From Sympetrum striolatum (taxonomy: Eukaryota; Arthropoda; Insecta; Odonata; Libellulidae), in contig OX388345.1 in NCBI GenBank assembly GCA_947579665.1, forward strand, positions 59,511,454 to 59,575,453: a DNA stretch of 64,000 nucleotides, in the 5' to 3' direction. Position numbers and translations under genes: made by a program. The notes below the pieces were generated by a model that saw only the letters and a program-made list of their open reading frames with translations, ran no database searches and was not told the DNA's origin. Of this stretch, positions 21,578 through 33,933 are shown piece after piece. How positions within the stretch are numbered: the stretch's first letter is position 1; every line of letters begins with the position of its first letter.

Positions 21578-23125
21578 TAAGTTACACCTTAGTCTGTGTT
21601 GTTTATATGTAATCGATCATCGAATTTGAGCACCACTTTTGGTGTAAATTAAATATCAAAAAATTAAAAATCAAAATTTACTTGTAATTTTTTGGGCATT
21701 AATTCTGTGGTAAACTCGCCTCAAATTTCACTCTACTCTTCTAAACATTGTTTTATCTTTTAGTTTAAAATGCAACCATACACCTTTTCATAAATTTACT
21801 TTTATCTTTTAAATGTTTAAAGTCTCATCCACTATAATCGACCGAACCTCTGGTCTTCTTCCTCTCCTCTAAAGTCACTCAAATTCTTTTTTTAACGCTA
21901 ATATTCACTTCATATTACTCTGTACGATTGTATTATGTTACTTTATATATTATCATATATCGTATCGCCATCTTTGTCGTTCGGGTCCCGTCTTAACTTT
22001 CCACAATCTCACATCGTCATAAAACGCTCCTTTATATTGGCATGTTGAAGTTATTGAATATGGAGTTGTTTTTTTGCTTAACAACAGAATAAAGTATACT
22101 TTGTGTATTCAAACGATGTAAATAAATCTACTTCTATTAAGAAGAATTAACAATACATCACTCATACCTTTATATATCTTCAGTTAAAATTTATTTGTTG
22201 ATACGTACAATTTAAGGTCATGTGTTTAGCCATCATCCTGATATTTAATAAGAACAGTTATATATTTCTATTTCATCACCAATCAACCGATGAACAAGAT
22301 ATTAGCCATTATATAGACAGAAAATGGATAACGTTTGGGAGAATTCGGGAGATATTTTGCAAAAGTTAGGTGTGCAAAAAGAATTTCTTTGTGTGTTTAG
22401 TGGTTAGGTTGCTGTGTGGATTTATGTATTCTTTTTTAAGTACTTCTTTGGTCGATTACTGTGCCTGTGTTTTGTACCTCATTTTTAATCATTCAGTTAT
22501 ACTTCCCACACATACATTCCAAAGTGATCAAGAGTAATTAATAGTACGGCCATGGTTTAGACCCAATCCAAAATACATTTGTAAAGATATAAGTGCTTTT
22601 TTATTTATAATAGAGGACTATAACAAAGTCAAGGCCAGATTATTAGATCCTACTAATTCTATTGCAAAATATTTTGTTCTTATCTGACAACATTGTAGGA
22701 GATCCATCTTAGGTATTCATTGTCACTGATCGAGTGTGGTGGTGATTGGGAAAGCCGTATGCAGGAGTGTTATTGCAGTTACTTTTGCACGCGTCTACCC
22801 ATGTATTGATGCAATATTTCTCCATGCTTTTTTTCGATTCTCTTTCGATGGTTTCGAGGAATTGGATTTTGATCGGATGGGCGAGTTCTCACTGGTCTAT
22901 TTTTTCAAAAATAATTTCTCCGTTAAATTGATATTTCGACTCCAACTCGGCCAAAGATATGGAGTTATCATCTTGCACTTGCATAGACTTTATTCGAAAA
23001 AACAAATCATAAGAGGAACAGAACGAGGCGGAGGAGAACAGCTCTGGATACATTCAACTCGAATGGGATTCTACCGTTGCCAATTGGGGGATGTTTTTCT
23101 CCATTTCGATTTTTTTAACATTTGA
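21578..23125. other. Unique sequence, no gene supported
   Basis: A 129-codon plus-strand frame at 22736-23125 resembles no family I know. It runs from an unusual start into a Phe-rich end next to a transposon, so I treat it as chance. At 22114-22129 a 16-base string is shared with 47857-47872. Confidence 0.4.
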
Positions 23126-23129
23126 TTAA

Positions 23130-23727
23130 CTCTTCGGCTACCAAGGTATTTTACACCTTACCTCTTCCAAGGGGTGTAACTGGGTTACCTCACAATTATT
23201 TTGTGTTCTGAGTGTTTAGTCTCACGGTTAAAACAATAAAACTGTGTCTTTATCCTAAAAATGAATTACAATAGATAGATCAGTGATATTAGCTCTTGAC
23301 AAATGTCTTTCCTGACAATTGTAATAAAACAAAAATAATACTTCAAAAATCTTCACCACAAGCCTTTGAAATGCTTTTAACTTAGCAAAATTATTTAAGG
23401 CCATATTCCGGTTGGTTTTATCAACATTTAGGAATTAATGCACATTAGGAACTCTTAAAGAAAGAATGGTCTTGCATATGAACATATTTACAGTTTTTCT
23501 ATCTTCACCTCTTTTACGGAATGCATATCGTTTCCTAGCAAGGTTTTTATATTAAAATTTCACCAAAAATGAGTGATTTATAAAAAATATTCAAAGAATA
23601 TAATTATTAGAGCTGATCAAAAAAATACATAGACGTATGAAATCATTTCAAACTTTAAACCTAAATAACACTGAAATAATATCGCTGGAGTAAAATAGTT
23701 TTTAGTAACCCCTTGGTAGCCAAAGCG
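23130..23727. mobile_element. TTAA-type MITE (piggyBac-like), 598 bp
   Basis: Terminal inverted repeats CTCTTCGGCTACCAAGG (23130-23146) and its complement at 23711-23727 differ at two positions. They are flanked by TTAA on the left (23126-23129) and TAAA on the right (23728-23731), a TTAA duplication with one change. TTAA targets are typical of piggyBac and also Kolobok transposons, and the CTTTGGCTACC end resembles piggyBac-type ends. A subterminal pair TTACACC..GGTGTAA lies just inside the left end. No transposase is encoded. Confidence 0.65.
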
Positions 23728-23731
23728 TAAA

Positions 23732-24635
23732 TTTTCTAGTATTTATTACCTTTAGTTTATCGAACACTGTCCTAAAATGCTATGAATGGAATGATTGTCA
23801 TTGCTTTAACTTGGTCACGATAAGGGAGAACATTCTCTTGTCAAAGATATATAGAGGGGCCTTGAATACGCCAATGATCTTGCTCCTCGAGTTTCGTAGG
23901 AATTGTATCTTCCGTAGTATAGCACGGGTAAGTTCTCCTCGAAAGCGAAGTTCTCCTCTCGCGGAACGTTGATGATTTATTAATCTGTGGCTGTAAATAA
24001 AAGAGCGAGGAATGATAATGGCCCTTTGTTGACTTTGGTAATTTGATGATGACTTTCTCAGGTACAGGAAGCTGGCGGATTGCCATCCAAGTTGGTGCAT
24101 GTAAATTACGCCCTCAGATTGAATTGTAGTGTAGTGCATGCTTTGGCAATTAGAGGCCTCGGCTCCATTTCATAAGCGATGCAGAAGTACGAGTTAAATC
24201 GCAATTAGAAGTTTAAATCGCGTTAGATTTCCTTCGGTGCTGAGTTTGACTTATTTGAATTTTACTCACTTTTAGCTTTCCTTCACTTAATATTTCAAAT
24301 TTTATTTTTAATGCACCTTGATGGAATCGGTAACTGTTGAACTGTGATCAATCGTTATACTCGTATGCCTATAAAATTAAATTTAAATTTTCTTAAAAGT
24401 TACTCGTACATATTTATTGTAATATCTCTATTTATCACAGCAATATAATTTGAAGCTTGAATAAATACGCTTTATAAATACTGAGTATAGAATAAGAAAT
24501 ATGAATGAATTATTTTCTTTCGTAAAAACTTTTGATGTAAAGCAGCACTTGCTAAATTAATCATATCTATGTTGTAGAGTATAAATTGACAATTTGTTAG
24601 TAGAAAATACTTCACACTAAGTGATACTAATTCCT
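23732..24635. other. Unique sequence, no gene seen
   Basis: Minus-strand frames at 23798-24139 overlap in two registers and have no recognisable motif. Nothing else notable. Confidence 0.4.
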
Positions 24636-24639
24636 TTTA

Positions 24640-25230
24640 CCATTCCTTGACGGTGCGGGGTACTTGAGGATACCCCAAAATAGGTAAATTCAATAGAAAA
24701 GTTTTATTTTTAACCACATATGTTTCTTATTCCATGTATTCGTGCATCAATGTTTCTTTTATGTTATGAAATTGAAATAAATTTGATTCACAGACTCATT
24801 TACAAAATATCTTTAATTTTTAAATGGGGTACCAAAGTACCCCGCACAGCCACTTTTGCTTGGATTGCTATACACAATGTCATGTCATGTGATTGTGGCA
24901 ATTAAGTCACCCTTTGTTACAGATTTTAAAATTGATTCATTATTTATTGCATTAACAGTAATTATATCAAATTATCATCCCAAATCTCATGTACAGGGAT
25001 GTTTTTGGGTATCCATGGGTTGACATCATATAATAGCCAAAACTCTAATGCTACCTCCAAAAAATAAAAGATATTCTCAACAAAATAATCAATACTGTAT
25101 TTCTAAACATAATTAAAGGTTTAGTGAAAGAAAAACAAAAACAACGTAATATTCGCGAAAAATGCGTTGGGGTACGCGAGTACCCCACACAGCTGTTTTT
25201 GGAAGTTTTCAGGGCACAGTCAAGGAAGGG
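24640..25230. mobile_element. TTAA-type MITE with GGGGTAC palindromes, 591 bp
   Basis: Ends CCATTCCTTGACGGTGC (24640-24656) and, inverted, CCCTTCCTTGACTGTGC (25214-25230) match at 15 of 17 positions. Flanks are TTTA (24636-24639) and TTGA (25231-25234), each one change from TTAA. Three internal palindromic blocks have the form GGGGTAC..GTACCCC: near 24657, 24825-24843 (followed by GCACAGC) and 25171-25189 (followed by ACACAGC). Repeated subterminal palindromes of this sort are seen in piggyBac-like elements. No transposase frame, so non-autonomous. Confidence 0.7.
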
Positions 25231-25234
25231 TTGA

Positions 25235-28200
25235 TCAGATATTTGCATTACTTACCTATTGATTCTCAAGCAATTGGAAACATTTTATTTTTTTAAATAC
25301 AGCTATAGGATAAGTTATGGATATAGAAAAGCACTATTCCGGGTGAAATTTAGATAAATTGCAATATTATGACTTTAGTTTAAATGTTAAATAAAAAATC
25401 AATTGTTTTTCTAATGTTTAAAATTCTGAAAAAAGGAATTACTCGAGAAATCATTAAATTTTGGTTATCTTAATTTATGCCCGTTTGACTCCATTTCAGA
25501 ATTTCAATCATTTTAATCATTCAAAATGAGATAGCTATACAGATGTGGAATTTTTACTTGATATTACAAGGATGATGTATGTAGATGATATTGTTCAATC
25601 GTTACTATCACATTTGTAGCAATCGTTCTGAAAGACAGGTTTTGTATATTATTATTATATTTTTTCTTGGATATAATTTGTAATATCTTCTGAAAATATA
25701 TAATTTAAACGCTGACTGCAATTTTGTTGACTAGTGAAATTGTTGATTCTATTGAGTTCGTAAGTACTGAATTTGAGCGTCCATTTTCTCTACTTGATCA
25801 ATTCTGGATGTTACTAAACCAGAGTCGTGGCGAGGTGGATCTTGTGAGAGACGATTCTTTTCTGTTGCATGGGTTCCTTTACCCCAGCCTCCTAGTTTTA
25901 TTATTATGTATGGGAGAGTGGTTCCTGCTTATCCTCGAAGCTACAAACTCCTGCGAGAGATTTATTCTTTCTCCGTCACTTCCTCACATTCACCTGGGAA
26001 ACACTATTTCAGGCTCCGGGGAGACGTCCTCCTCGCCATTTCCGAACGTCCAAAGCGTTTTCCTCTCTTCCCTCGGATGCAGTCTGTTCTCGCGGTTTCT
26101 CCTCGACGTGCCCTTGACTCATCTGTCGGGGAAGAGTGACCTTCTTGAGAATGTCTCTCCGATTCGGAGGGAGGTCGAGGAAGAGTAAAACGTTTCGGGT
26201 CGAAGAAGGTGGATGCTTAAGGAATTCCGACCTCCCTCTCTCTCCTCTCGGGTACCTCCCGGTTTATTGATGGGGTATAACTGGAAACGCTTTTTTTCCC
26301 TCTTCTTTCCCTCGAGGAGTCGAAGAAATATGCATGAGGCCGAATTCATGGCATGCGGAGCGTCTCCGTCGATGATTTAAAAAGGGAGGGTCGTTGAATT
26401 TTCGGGGGAATAAATTATGGTCAATTAATGCGGAATGGGTCGGTCGGGGATGATTGTGGCGCTTCTAGAGAGGCTTCTCAAAATGTTTGTGAAATGTATG
26501 CAAATATGTTGTTTCGGGAGGAGGTTTCATAAGAATTCTGCGAAAGGGAACGGTGAGGAATTTTATGAAACGGTAATCAAAGGGAAGTCATTTTTAACAT
26601 TGTAATGAAAGAAAATTTAGAACGCGGCTCTTAAGGAATTAGAGGTTTAAAATCTCCCGTAGCCGTCTTTGTCGACGTTCCTCTGTTTTCTACAAATACC
26701 GTAGATGGGGATGACGTATACGATGAGATATTAAACCTATAATATTCAGCATCATAAATATGGTATGATATTAATTTTGAGATAGTTGAAATAGAAAGAC
26801 TCCATTTTAGATAAAGGGCTGTTATAATTAAAAACTTTGAGTTGAAATATTCTTTGGCTCGATTTTATTTGCGGGAAGAGGTTATTTTTTTACAGCAAAG
26901 TCATAGGAACTAACTAATACAGTTTTCAGTACTTTTTGCTGTAGGGGATATTAACATTGCTTGCATTATTGCCGATTACCTTGCTAAGAAATCATCCTCT
27001 TGGAGAAAAGAACGCCCCCATCGAAGTATGGAAGAAGAAGAAATAGTTTCCATGTCAAAGGAAAAATTTATTTTTTCACTAACTGTACGCTGTTTTATTA
27101 TATATTGATATGCATAGACTGATGGCTCTCTATGAGTTAAATAATCTACGGCAGGTGCAGTTTAAATATTTAAATGGTTGTGATATTTATTACAGAAAAT
27201 ATATATTTCTTTTTGTAGTATTTGAGCTGTGTTTCTCTTTTTTACCAGCTGAAAATATCAGCTTTAAGATTTTCATGTTCTCGGTTCGTAATGAAGACTC
27301 TAAGGACTGAAAATCTCAATTACTTTCGTTATTAAAAGATCGTCGTGATACTCATTGCATCATCTGATGCGTAGTAAGGCAAACGAAATTCGTCCAGTTA
27401 TTCACCGCAATTCACCCGATACCTTTGTTCCTCGTTCGAGTATCACTCAATAGAGTCGTCCGAAAAAACAAACAGACGACAATCCAGCGTTAGTAATTGC
27501 AACGTCGAGTGCGAAATAGCCGTTTAAAGAGGAGATTAATTCTTAGAATCCATCGGAGCCTCCCATCAAATTAGTGATCGTATCCAAGCCCTATTACAGT
27601 TTTAATTGGAACCGCCTCTCCCCAGTTTTGCATACCGAGTTAGGCAGGAACTTAGAGGAGATGGATTTACAAATCACCCAACACGTACACCGTGCAAACC
27701 TTATGGCGTGAGATTCGCCCAACACAAACGCCCTCTTTTTTCCCTCCCACTCACGGCAGCGGTGACAATCATTACGCCGTCGCGGTGACGTTTGAAAGCT
27801 CTTTCCTCAAAAGCCGATGACGCGACTGCCCCAGCGGCCGGCACAACGGACGCCCTGACCGAACCCTCGCTTCGTCATTTATTTATGAGATTCATGGCCC
27901 GGCGTCGCTGTATACGACTCCGTTTGTTCGGTTATTTGGCGGTCGGGAGGCCGTAGGAGGAAAAGGGAGCATTGAATGAGGTGTGATCCCACAGGGTCGC
28001 AATCTGCCCCCGCGAAATCCCAATACCCCACCGAAACGCAGAGAGAGAGATCAAACTTCGGAATACGGAAATGCTTGGAAAATCCGAACGGAAGGTTTTC
28101 GGGCTTATTCAACTCCCTCTTCCTTCGTCGCCTCTTTCAATCTCCATTCTCGGAGAAACTCAATCAATTCTGTTCCTATGGCCGACGGTGGGTAAAAACC

Positions 28201-31200
28201 CCTCCCCCGGAACCCTATACCAATTTACATCTCCTCGCCTTTCCGTCCGTTTGAATTTATTTTTTTTTCGATCCTACGCCCCTCGTAATGAACTAAACGA
28301 AGCGAAAGCAATTGCAATTCCTTTCTTTTGTCTCTCCTATGAGCGCAACTATCGTTGTAGCTTTTCCTCATTTGATTTATTATTGCTTAATCATCCCACT
28401 AACCACATTTATCGGTATTTATTTGATGACTCTTTATCTTAAGTGATTAATTATGCGTAACTAGTTCTTTTTTTGCATCTTGATGTATTAAATGAACTCT
28501 AATTTGAGAATTATTCCATAGCTCAACGTGAAAAACGTCAAAGAGGGCATAAAGAGTTACTCATTTCGAAGAACGATACTTAGATAATGCTTTGATTTAG
28601 TAAATATAAATTTCCTATTTTAAGGCTCAGTTATATATTATAGCCCTTAAAGTGCATTTCAGTAAGAGTATCTATTTATTATTACTGCAATAAAAATTAA
28701 AACTATCATTTGAAACTCCCCAAATGAAAGGTAAAATAAGCTATATTGAAAGTTTTGCTGAAGCTAAAGTGTGGAAGTGTCTGAATCATCTTCCTTTGTC
28801 TTTCATTTTCTCCATCTTCTAGTCATGACCATTAATCGAAGAGACATTAAATCAATTGGTAACTGTTAAACTAAATACTAAATTTTGACACGTAGTGCGA
28901 CTAATTTGGTATAATTTCCTTCTTTTAAGAGTATTGCCGATTATTCTGAAAGTTCTCCATCGTATCCTTTTCATTTCTTCCGTCGATATTTTTACAATAT
29001 CTTCTTTTTCTACTTCTTCTTTATTCCCTTTTTCATTTTATGCTCAAAATCTCTGGGATACCCGCTCATTTTTTACTTTAATCTGATAGATACTACCGAG
29101 GTAGTTATTTGGACTTTTTATTACTACCTATTTATCTCTGTAAGAATACTCTGAGGAGTTTACTTAATTTATCTTTTCTCATTAAAATGGTCAGTTAATT
29201 TCAAGGAAGTAATAATATCCGATTATCCGAATCTTTGAATAAATATCCAATCACACGTCCATTTTGCATATTTTATTGTTTTGAATTTTCACGGGAATTA
29301 CATCCCATTCCAAGTTGTAGAACGATATAAAATTAGAAACAAAAATCGTTAGGGCATTTCCTTATCTGAACGTGATAAATATTTCGGTGTATTATATTTT
29401 TTGCGAAATAAATTGTTCTTCGCTTGTGGGTTGGAGGTAAAACTCCAATTTGGCACTTCGAATTGATTGCAAGCTTGAAAAATAAGGCTTATCGTTTGGG
29501 GCTATCGATCCGTCTCAAGTCTCAAATTATAAATGCTCTTTGAGAGACCCAGCTGATGCTTAACGGATTAAATCCTTGGAAGTCACGGACTCGTAATTTA
29601 GGTTGAGAATATGGATTTCACAGTAGTTCTGACTTTAGTCTCTTAGTCTTCTCTTAAGTTCCATTAATTCCCTTCCACGGAGATGGAATAACTATATCTG
29701 TGGGTATTTTCTTCCACGAGAAGTTTTTAAGTCAAGGTCTCTAATGAGAAAAAAAATAACTTATGACTTACAAAGTGGGAAAACCAGGAATAAACTACTT
29801 TCAATATTCATAAGCAATCTTTTCCCAGGATGTTTCAGTTTCTAGGATAATAGTGGCCCTATTATTAGTTTAAGAAAATTTTAAATCAATTTTCAACGAA
29901 TTTATGATTTCAATCTCATTAAATTATTATCCTTCTTAACTGTATTGCAGAGGTTTCCCTTATATTCTATCAGAGTTGGGTAAAATACTTAATTATTGCA
30001 ACTACATGATTGTATAGAGACATATTTACGTTTTCAGCGGTTCATTAATTAAAAACTTAAGATCTTTCTTGTAAAGAAAATCTTGTTATATTACCTTATA
30101 CGGGAAATTTTCAAATAGAGGTTTCAACTTTTCAAATTTGAGATTTTTATGGCAAGCTTGATGAATCGTAATTGTCATGAGTTTTGGAATTTCGTGTTTT
30201 ATCAACACTCTTTTATTCTGTAATATCCGGTAGTTACAAACAATCAAAAATTAATAAATATTAAGATTTAAATTAGATAATAGTTTTTAATATTTTGCTT
30301 TTGCAATGCTTTTAAGCGGTTTATGTTTATTTATTTTTCATATACTAAATGCTACGTGAAGCATCCCAGTCGTATTTCTTTAATTCTAGCTGCGATGCAT
30401 GAAGATGAAATTTTTCTTGCTGTTGTGTACTTTACTGAGATACTCTCAGTTCCGTATCTCTTTGGAAGCAGAAGAGCATATTCTAACTCGTGGTGCAGCC
30501 AAAACGTGTTATGAAACCTTGCCAAGAAAAATACATTGATAAAAAGCTTAACTGTAGCTACGAGTGGTTAGTGAACCATAGACAAATTTGTGGAGTTGCT
30601 GACGCCGTTTCGCTAATTTATTTCTCTTCAGGAAGATACAGTTCTGTGCAAACATAAACATGTTCGAGTCTAGACTAAAGTAAACTCCTACCTAGTAAGA
30701 TACATCGAGTGGTCAGCATAAACAATATTTTTTCCGAACGTATTTCTCGTAGAGAAAAGAGTAGTAATTTAGATTGTTTCAAATTTATGTTTGTAACTCT
30801 TTTCCTAAAATATCTATTTTAAGATATTGTACGGTTTAACTTAGTTGTAAAAATTCTGAATCAATATTGCAACACAGTATTCATATCTAGAGTAGCTGTT
30901 TTTAAATTACTTCGGAATATAGCGATTCTGCAGATTTTAAAGTTAATTTTCTTACAAATATCCTAAGATTATTATTACCACTCACGATATAGGCCTACAA
31001 TGAAAAATACATATATCGATAACAATATAGTTTTAATCTAAGAAATCCATTCTTAGAAGTAGTATCACTAACGAATAACTGAATACCATGGTAATGGTGG
31101 AACTCGAATCATGGGACTGTGGTCTGAGAAATATGTCATATCGTCACTGGAGGGACTAAATATAGTCCATAGATAATCTTTTACGGCTGTTGGTCATTTG

Positions 31201-32642
31201 ACCACTTTCTCTTTTCAAGCCAGATATTTACCCTTTTCTCCGATGTATTTTCCTGCATTTTATATCTGAATATTTATATTAGAATAATTTATTACATTAA
31301 TAACCATATAGTTGATGTTTCAATGGAACTTGAGTTGAGTGTGATTATAAGTCAAAGTAAAAATCATTAGTAAAAATAATTAGTAAGATGATTAGTAAAA
31401 ATACAGTAAAAATATTGAACGCAGTATCTATAAATTTGTTTATAAACTATCGGTCGATGGAAGTACAGTAATTTAATGTTGCTATAAATATATAGATATG
31501 CCTAAAATAAACAATTAAACTCTAACAAGATGCAAAGAATGGCCACCTCCCGTCATTATAGGTAGAGCGAAACTCCCGACTTTCTAGTGTTAAGTATACT
31601 GTCGTACAGATCTACATAATGGACTTAATTAAGAGGCCAATAAATACCTCAAACCTACTTAAATGAGCAGTTATTGACTAAAAAGAGACTACATTTCTCC
31701 GTTGTTTCATCAGCTCGAAATTCCATCGTATGTACATCTTCGGTATCATAATCGTTTCATTTTAAGGTTTTTTTTCTCGTATGACTCAGCAACCTTTTGT
31801 ATATCGTCTCAGCCCTCGGCATATTTTCAGTCCACAAAATCCCTCTATTGAATCCGTGATATCTGGAGAATATATTTTTGTCCCGCTCTTCTTTTTCGGG
31901 GCTGCAAAATATTTTCCGGAATATCGGTGGTAAACGTTGCCGAAAATAACGAGTCATTTATCGACCACGTGTGGAAGTCGGTCCGTGGCAATTTTCGACG
32001 TTTCGCGAAGTGTCCGATATAGATTTATCGGAACTATCTTCGGCCCGACGTAATTAGAACGTTGATAAGAGTTGAAGAGGTTTTGAAAGGTCAGCTAATG
32101 AAGGATTTCCAGCCTTTTTAGGCCAAAGGAATTTATGGACATTAAGGGGTCAACGGTTCCGGACACGAAATGTGGAATTCGGTTGACTTTTACAATTTGG
32201 ATCATTGATATTTAAGGTATTTTTGTAAATGTATACTCTTACTCAGAAATGCAATTTTTACAATTGCTGAAATTGGATTCATTACATATTGTAGGTTGGC
32301 TTTATGATAAATTTTTCATTTTAAGTTTTATAGTAGTCCTATCCTGTGGGATGGATTTGTAAGGTAAATGCATACAATTAGAATCAAATGAACGCATGGA
32401 ATAATATAAATTGCCTTATAATTGGTTATTTTGGAATCCGGAATTTTGTGAGTAAACGATTATGTAGTATGAAGATATCTTCAGTAGTTTACGAGGAAGT
32501 CGAGGCTAACATTAAATTAAATTGAATCAACTTATTTTTCCGGAAATATTTTAAATTTTTCTAAAAGAACGAAAAGGGTGTCATTTTTAAATAAAGTAGC
32601 TCTGACTGCTTTGAGGAATATTTTTCTTATAAAACTTGGACT
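25235..32642. other. Long unique stretch with GC-richer islands
   Basis: G+C-richer islands occur at about 25730-26420 and 27380-28330, the latter with overlapping frames on both strands (for example 27976-28254, 28071-28442 and the minus frame 27879-28112). Because several frames are open at once and none carries a recognisable motif, I do not call genes. A possible tRNA-like repeat lies near 31.1 kb. The rest is AT-rich. Confidence 0.4.
31085..31160 (-). repeat. Possible decayed tRNA-derived SINE
   Basis: On the minus strand a B-box-like GATTCGAGTTCC lies about 45 bases downstream of a loose A-box-like CCAGTGACGATATG. The distances fit a tRNA-derived promoter but both boxes are degenerate, and no target duplication was found. 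Confidence 0.25.
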
Positions 32643-32646
32643 ATAA

Positions 32647-33929
32647 GGTAATTCCGGTAGATGCCCCATCTAAGGAAATGACTTCATAACAATGACTTCA
32701 TAACAATGACTTAAGTGATAACAAGAATGTGAAACTGCTTGATAGAATAGAAAATGTATTGATTATTAACAGGATACAAACAAATTTTGTTTAAAAACAT
32801 CTTTACACAAGATATTAAAATTTTTCTGCATCTATGCATTTGGCCATCCCCCCCGAGTGTTCGGGTGTGACGCCCCACCTTTGTGGGAGAGGTACCCCAT
32901 CAGCTTAAACTGAATTTAATCTAGAAACCGCTTGTTATATGACAAAATTGTTAAATAGATCTTAAATTCAGGATCCAAAAAATATTTAAGTTAACTTGAA
33001 AACCTATTTAAAAGTTTCATTTGCAAAAATTTTTGGAGGCATCTCAGCCTTCTCTAGAGGCATACAAATAGCATAATTAGGCTTGGTCATCCTTTTTTTG
33101 CGAGTGACATCTTCTCACGCAAAAATATTGCCGATTCAACCGAAAACAAATTATGACAATTTTGATGTTTTTGTCGAAATTTCAAAACTTCGAGGCAAAA
33201 ATTCTCATAGAAGATATTTTTTGATTTAGAAAAAATAATTATATTTGTAATGTCTATTGAAAGTCCACTTTTGCCGGTATTACATTTCGATCAGAAAAAA
33301 GTGGCAAAACGCTCCACCCTAGAGCTTACCACTCCACCTATGCTTACTAAACAATACCTCATCTTATGATCGTGCATAAAATGCATTCAACCGTGGATTT
33401 AAATTTGAATTGAAATCAAAACATAGATAACGAACGTTTTCTTGAATGAAGCATTAATCAGTATCACCTTAAAGTTAAACTGATATTAATAGGGCACATA
33501 AACCTAAAGATATCACTGAGGCATCTATCTCGAGAAGAGGTGGAGCGTCTATCCTTTCAGTACGGGAGAGATGCCCTTACACCCAGGGAGGCTATACTTT
33601 GTCCAAGATGGCTAGTCACTGAACGTGGATAATAGATGAACCTATAGCTACAAGTTTTCGCCCTTTAATTCTAAATATTCAAACATTTGAACAGATGCCA
33701 ACCAGAAACATTATACGCCATCTTATAACAGGGCGTAGAAAAACAGTGTCTACTTGAAATGATGTTATAAAACTGCGTAAAAAGAATTAATTGCCTTGAA
33801 ACTCTTGCAGATAGACGGGTGCCCTCTAACTGACTGACTCACACTGTCAGTAGAGCAATCTTGTGGTTTTCCTTAAAAATGCTGCGACTGGGGCATCTCT
33901 CCCGGTGGGGCACCTCACCCGGATTTACC
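32647..33929. mobile_element. Inverted-repeat DNA transposon, about 1.28 kb, TTAA-type
   Basis: Left end GGTAATTCCGGTAGATGCCC (32647 on) matches the inverted right end GGTAAATCCGGGTGAGGTGCC. The right flank is TTAA (33930-33933) and the left is ATAA (32643-32646), consistent with a decayed TTAA duplication. GGGAGAGATGCCC occurs at about 33564 and inverted near 33893. A 14-bp tandem repeat (ATGACTTCATAAC-type, 2.5 copies, 32678-32712) lies inside the left end. No transposase frame is visible. The superfamily is uncertain: TTAA suggests piggyBac or Kolobok. Confidence 0.6.
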
Positions 33930-33933
33930 TTAA

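Noticed and set aside
22736..23125. 129-codon plus-strand frame
   Set aside because: No family resemblance or splice support, and it ends beside a transposon.
25724..26188. 154-codon plus-strand frame
   Set aside because: Lies in a G+C-richer island where other frames are open too. Leu/Ser-rich, with no motif.
7337..28729. Shared string AACTCCCCAAATGAAA at 7337-7352 and 28714-28729
   Set aside because: The flanks do not match on either side, so coincidence is likely.
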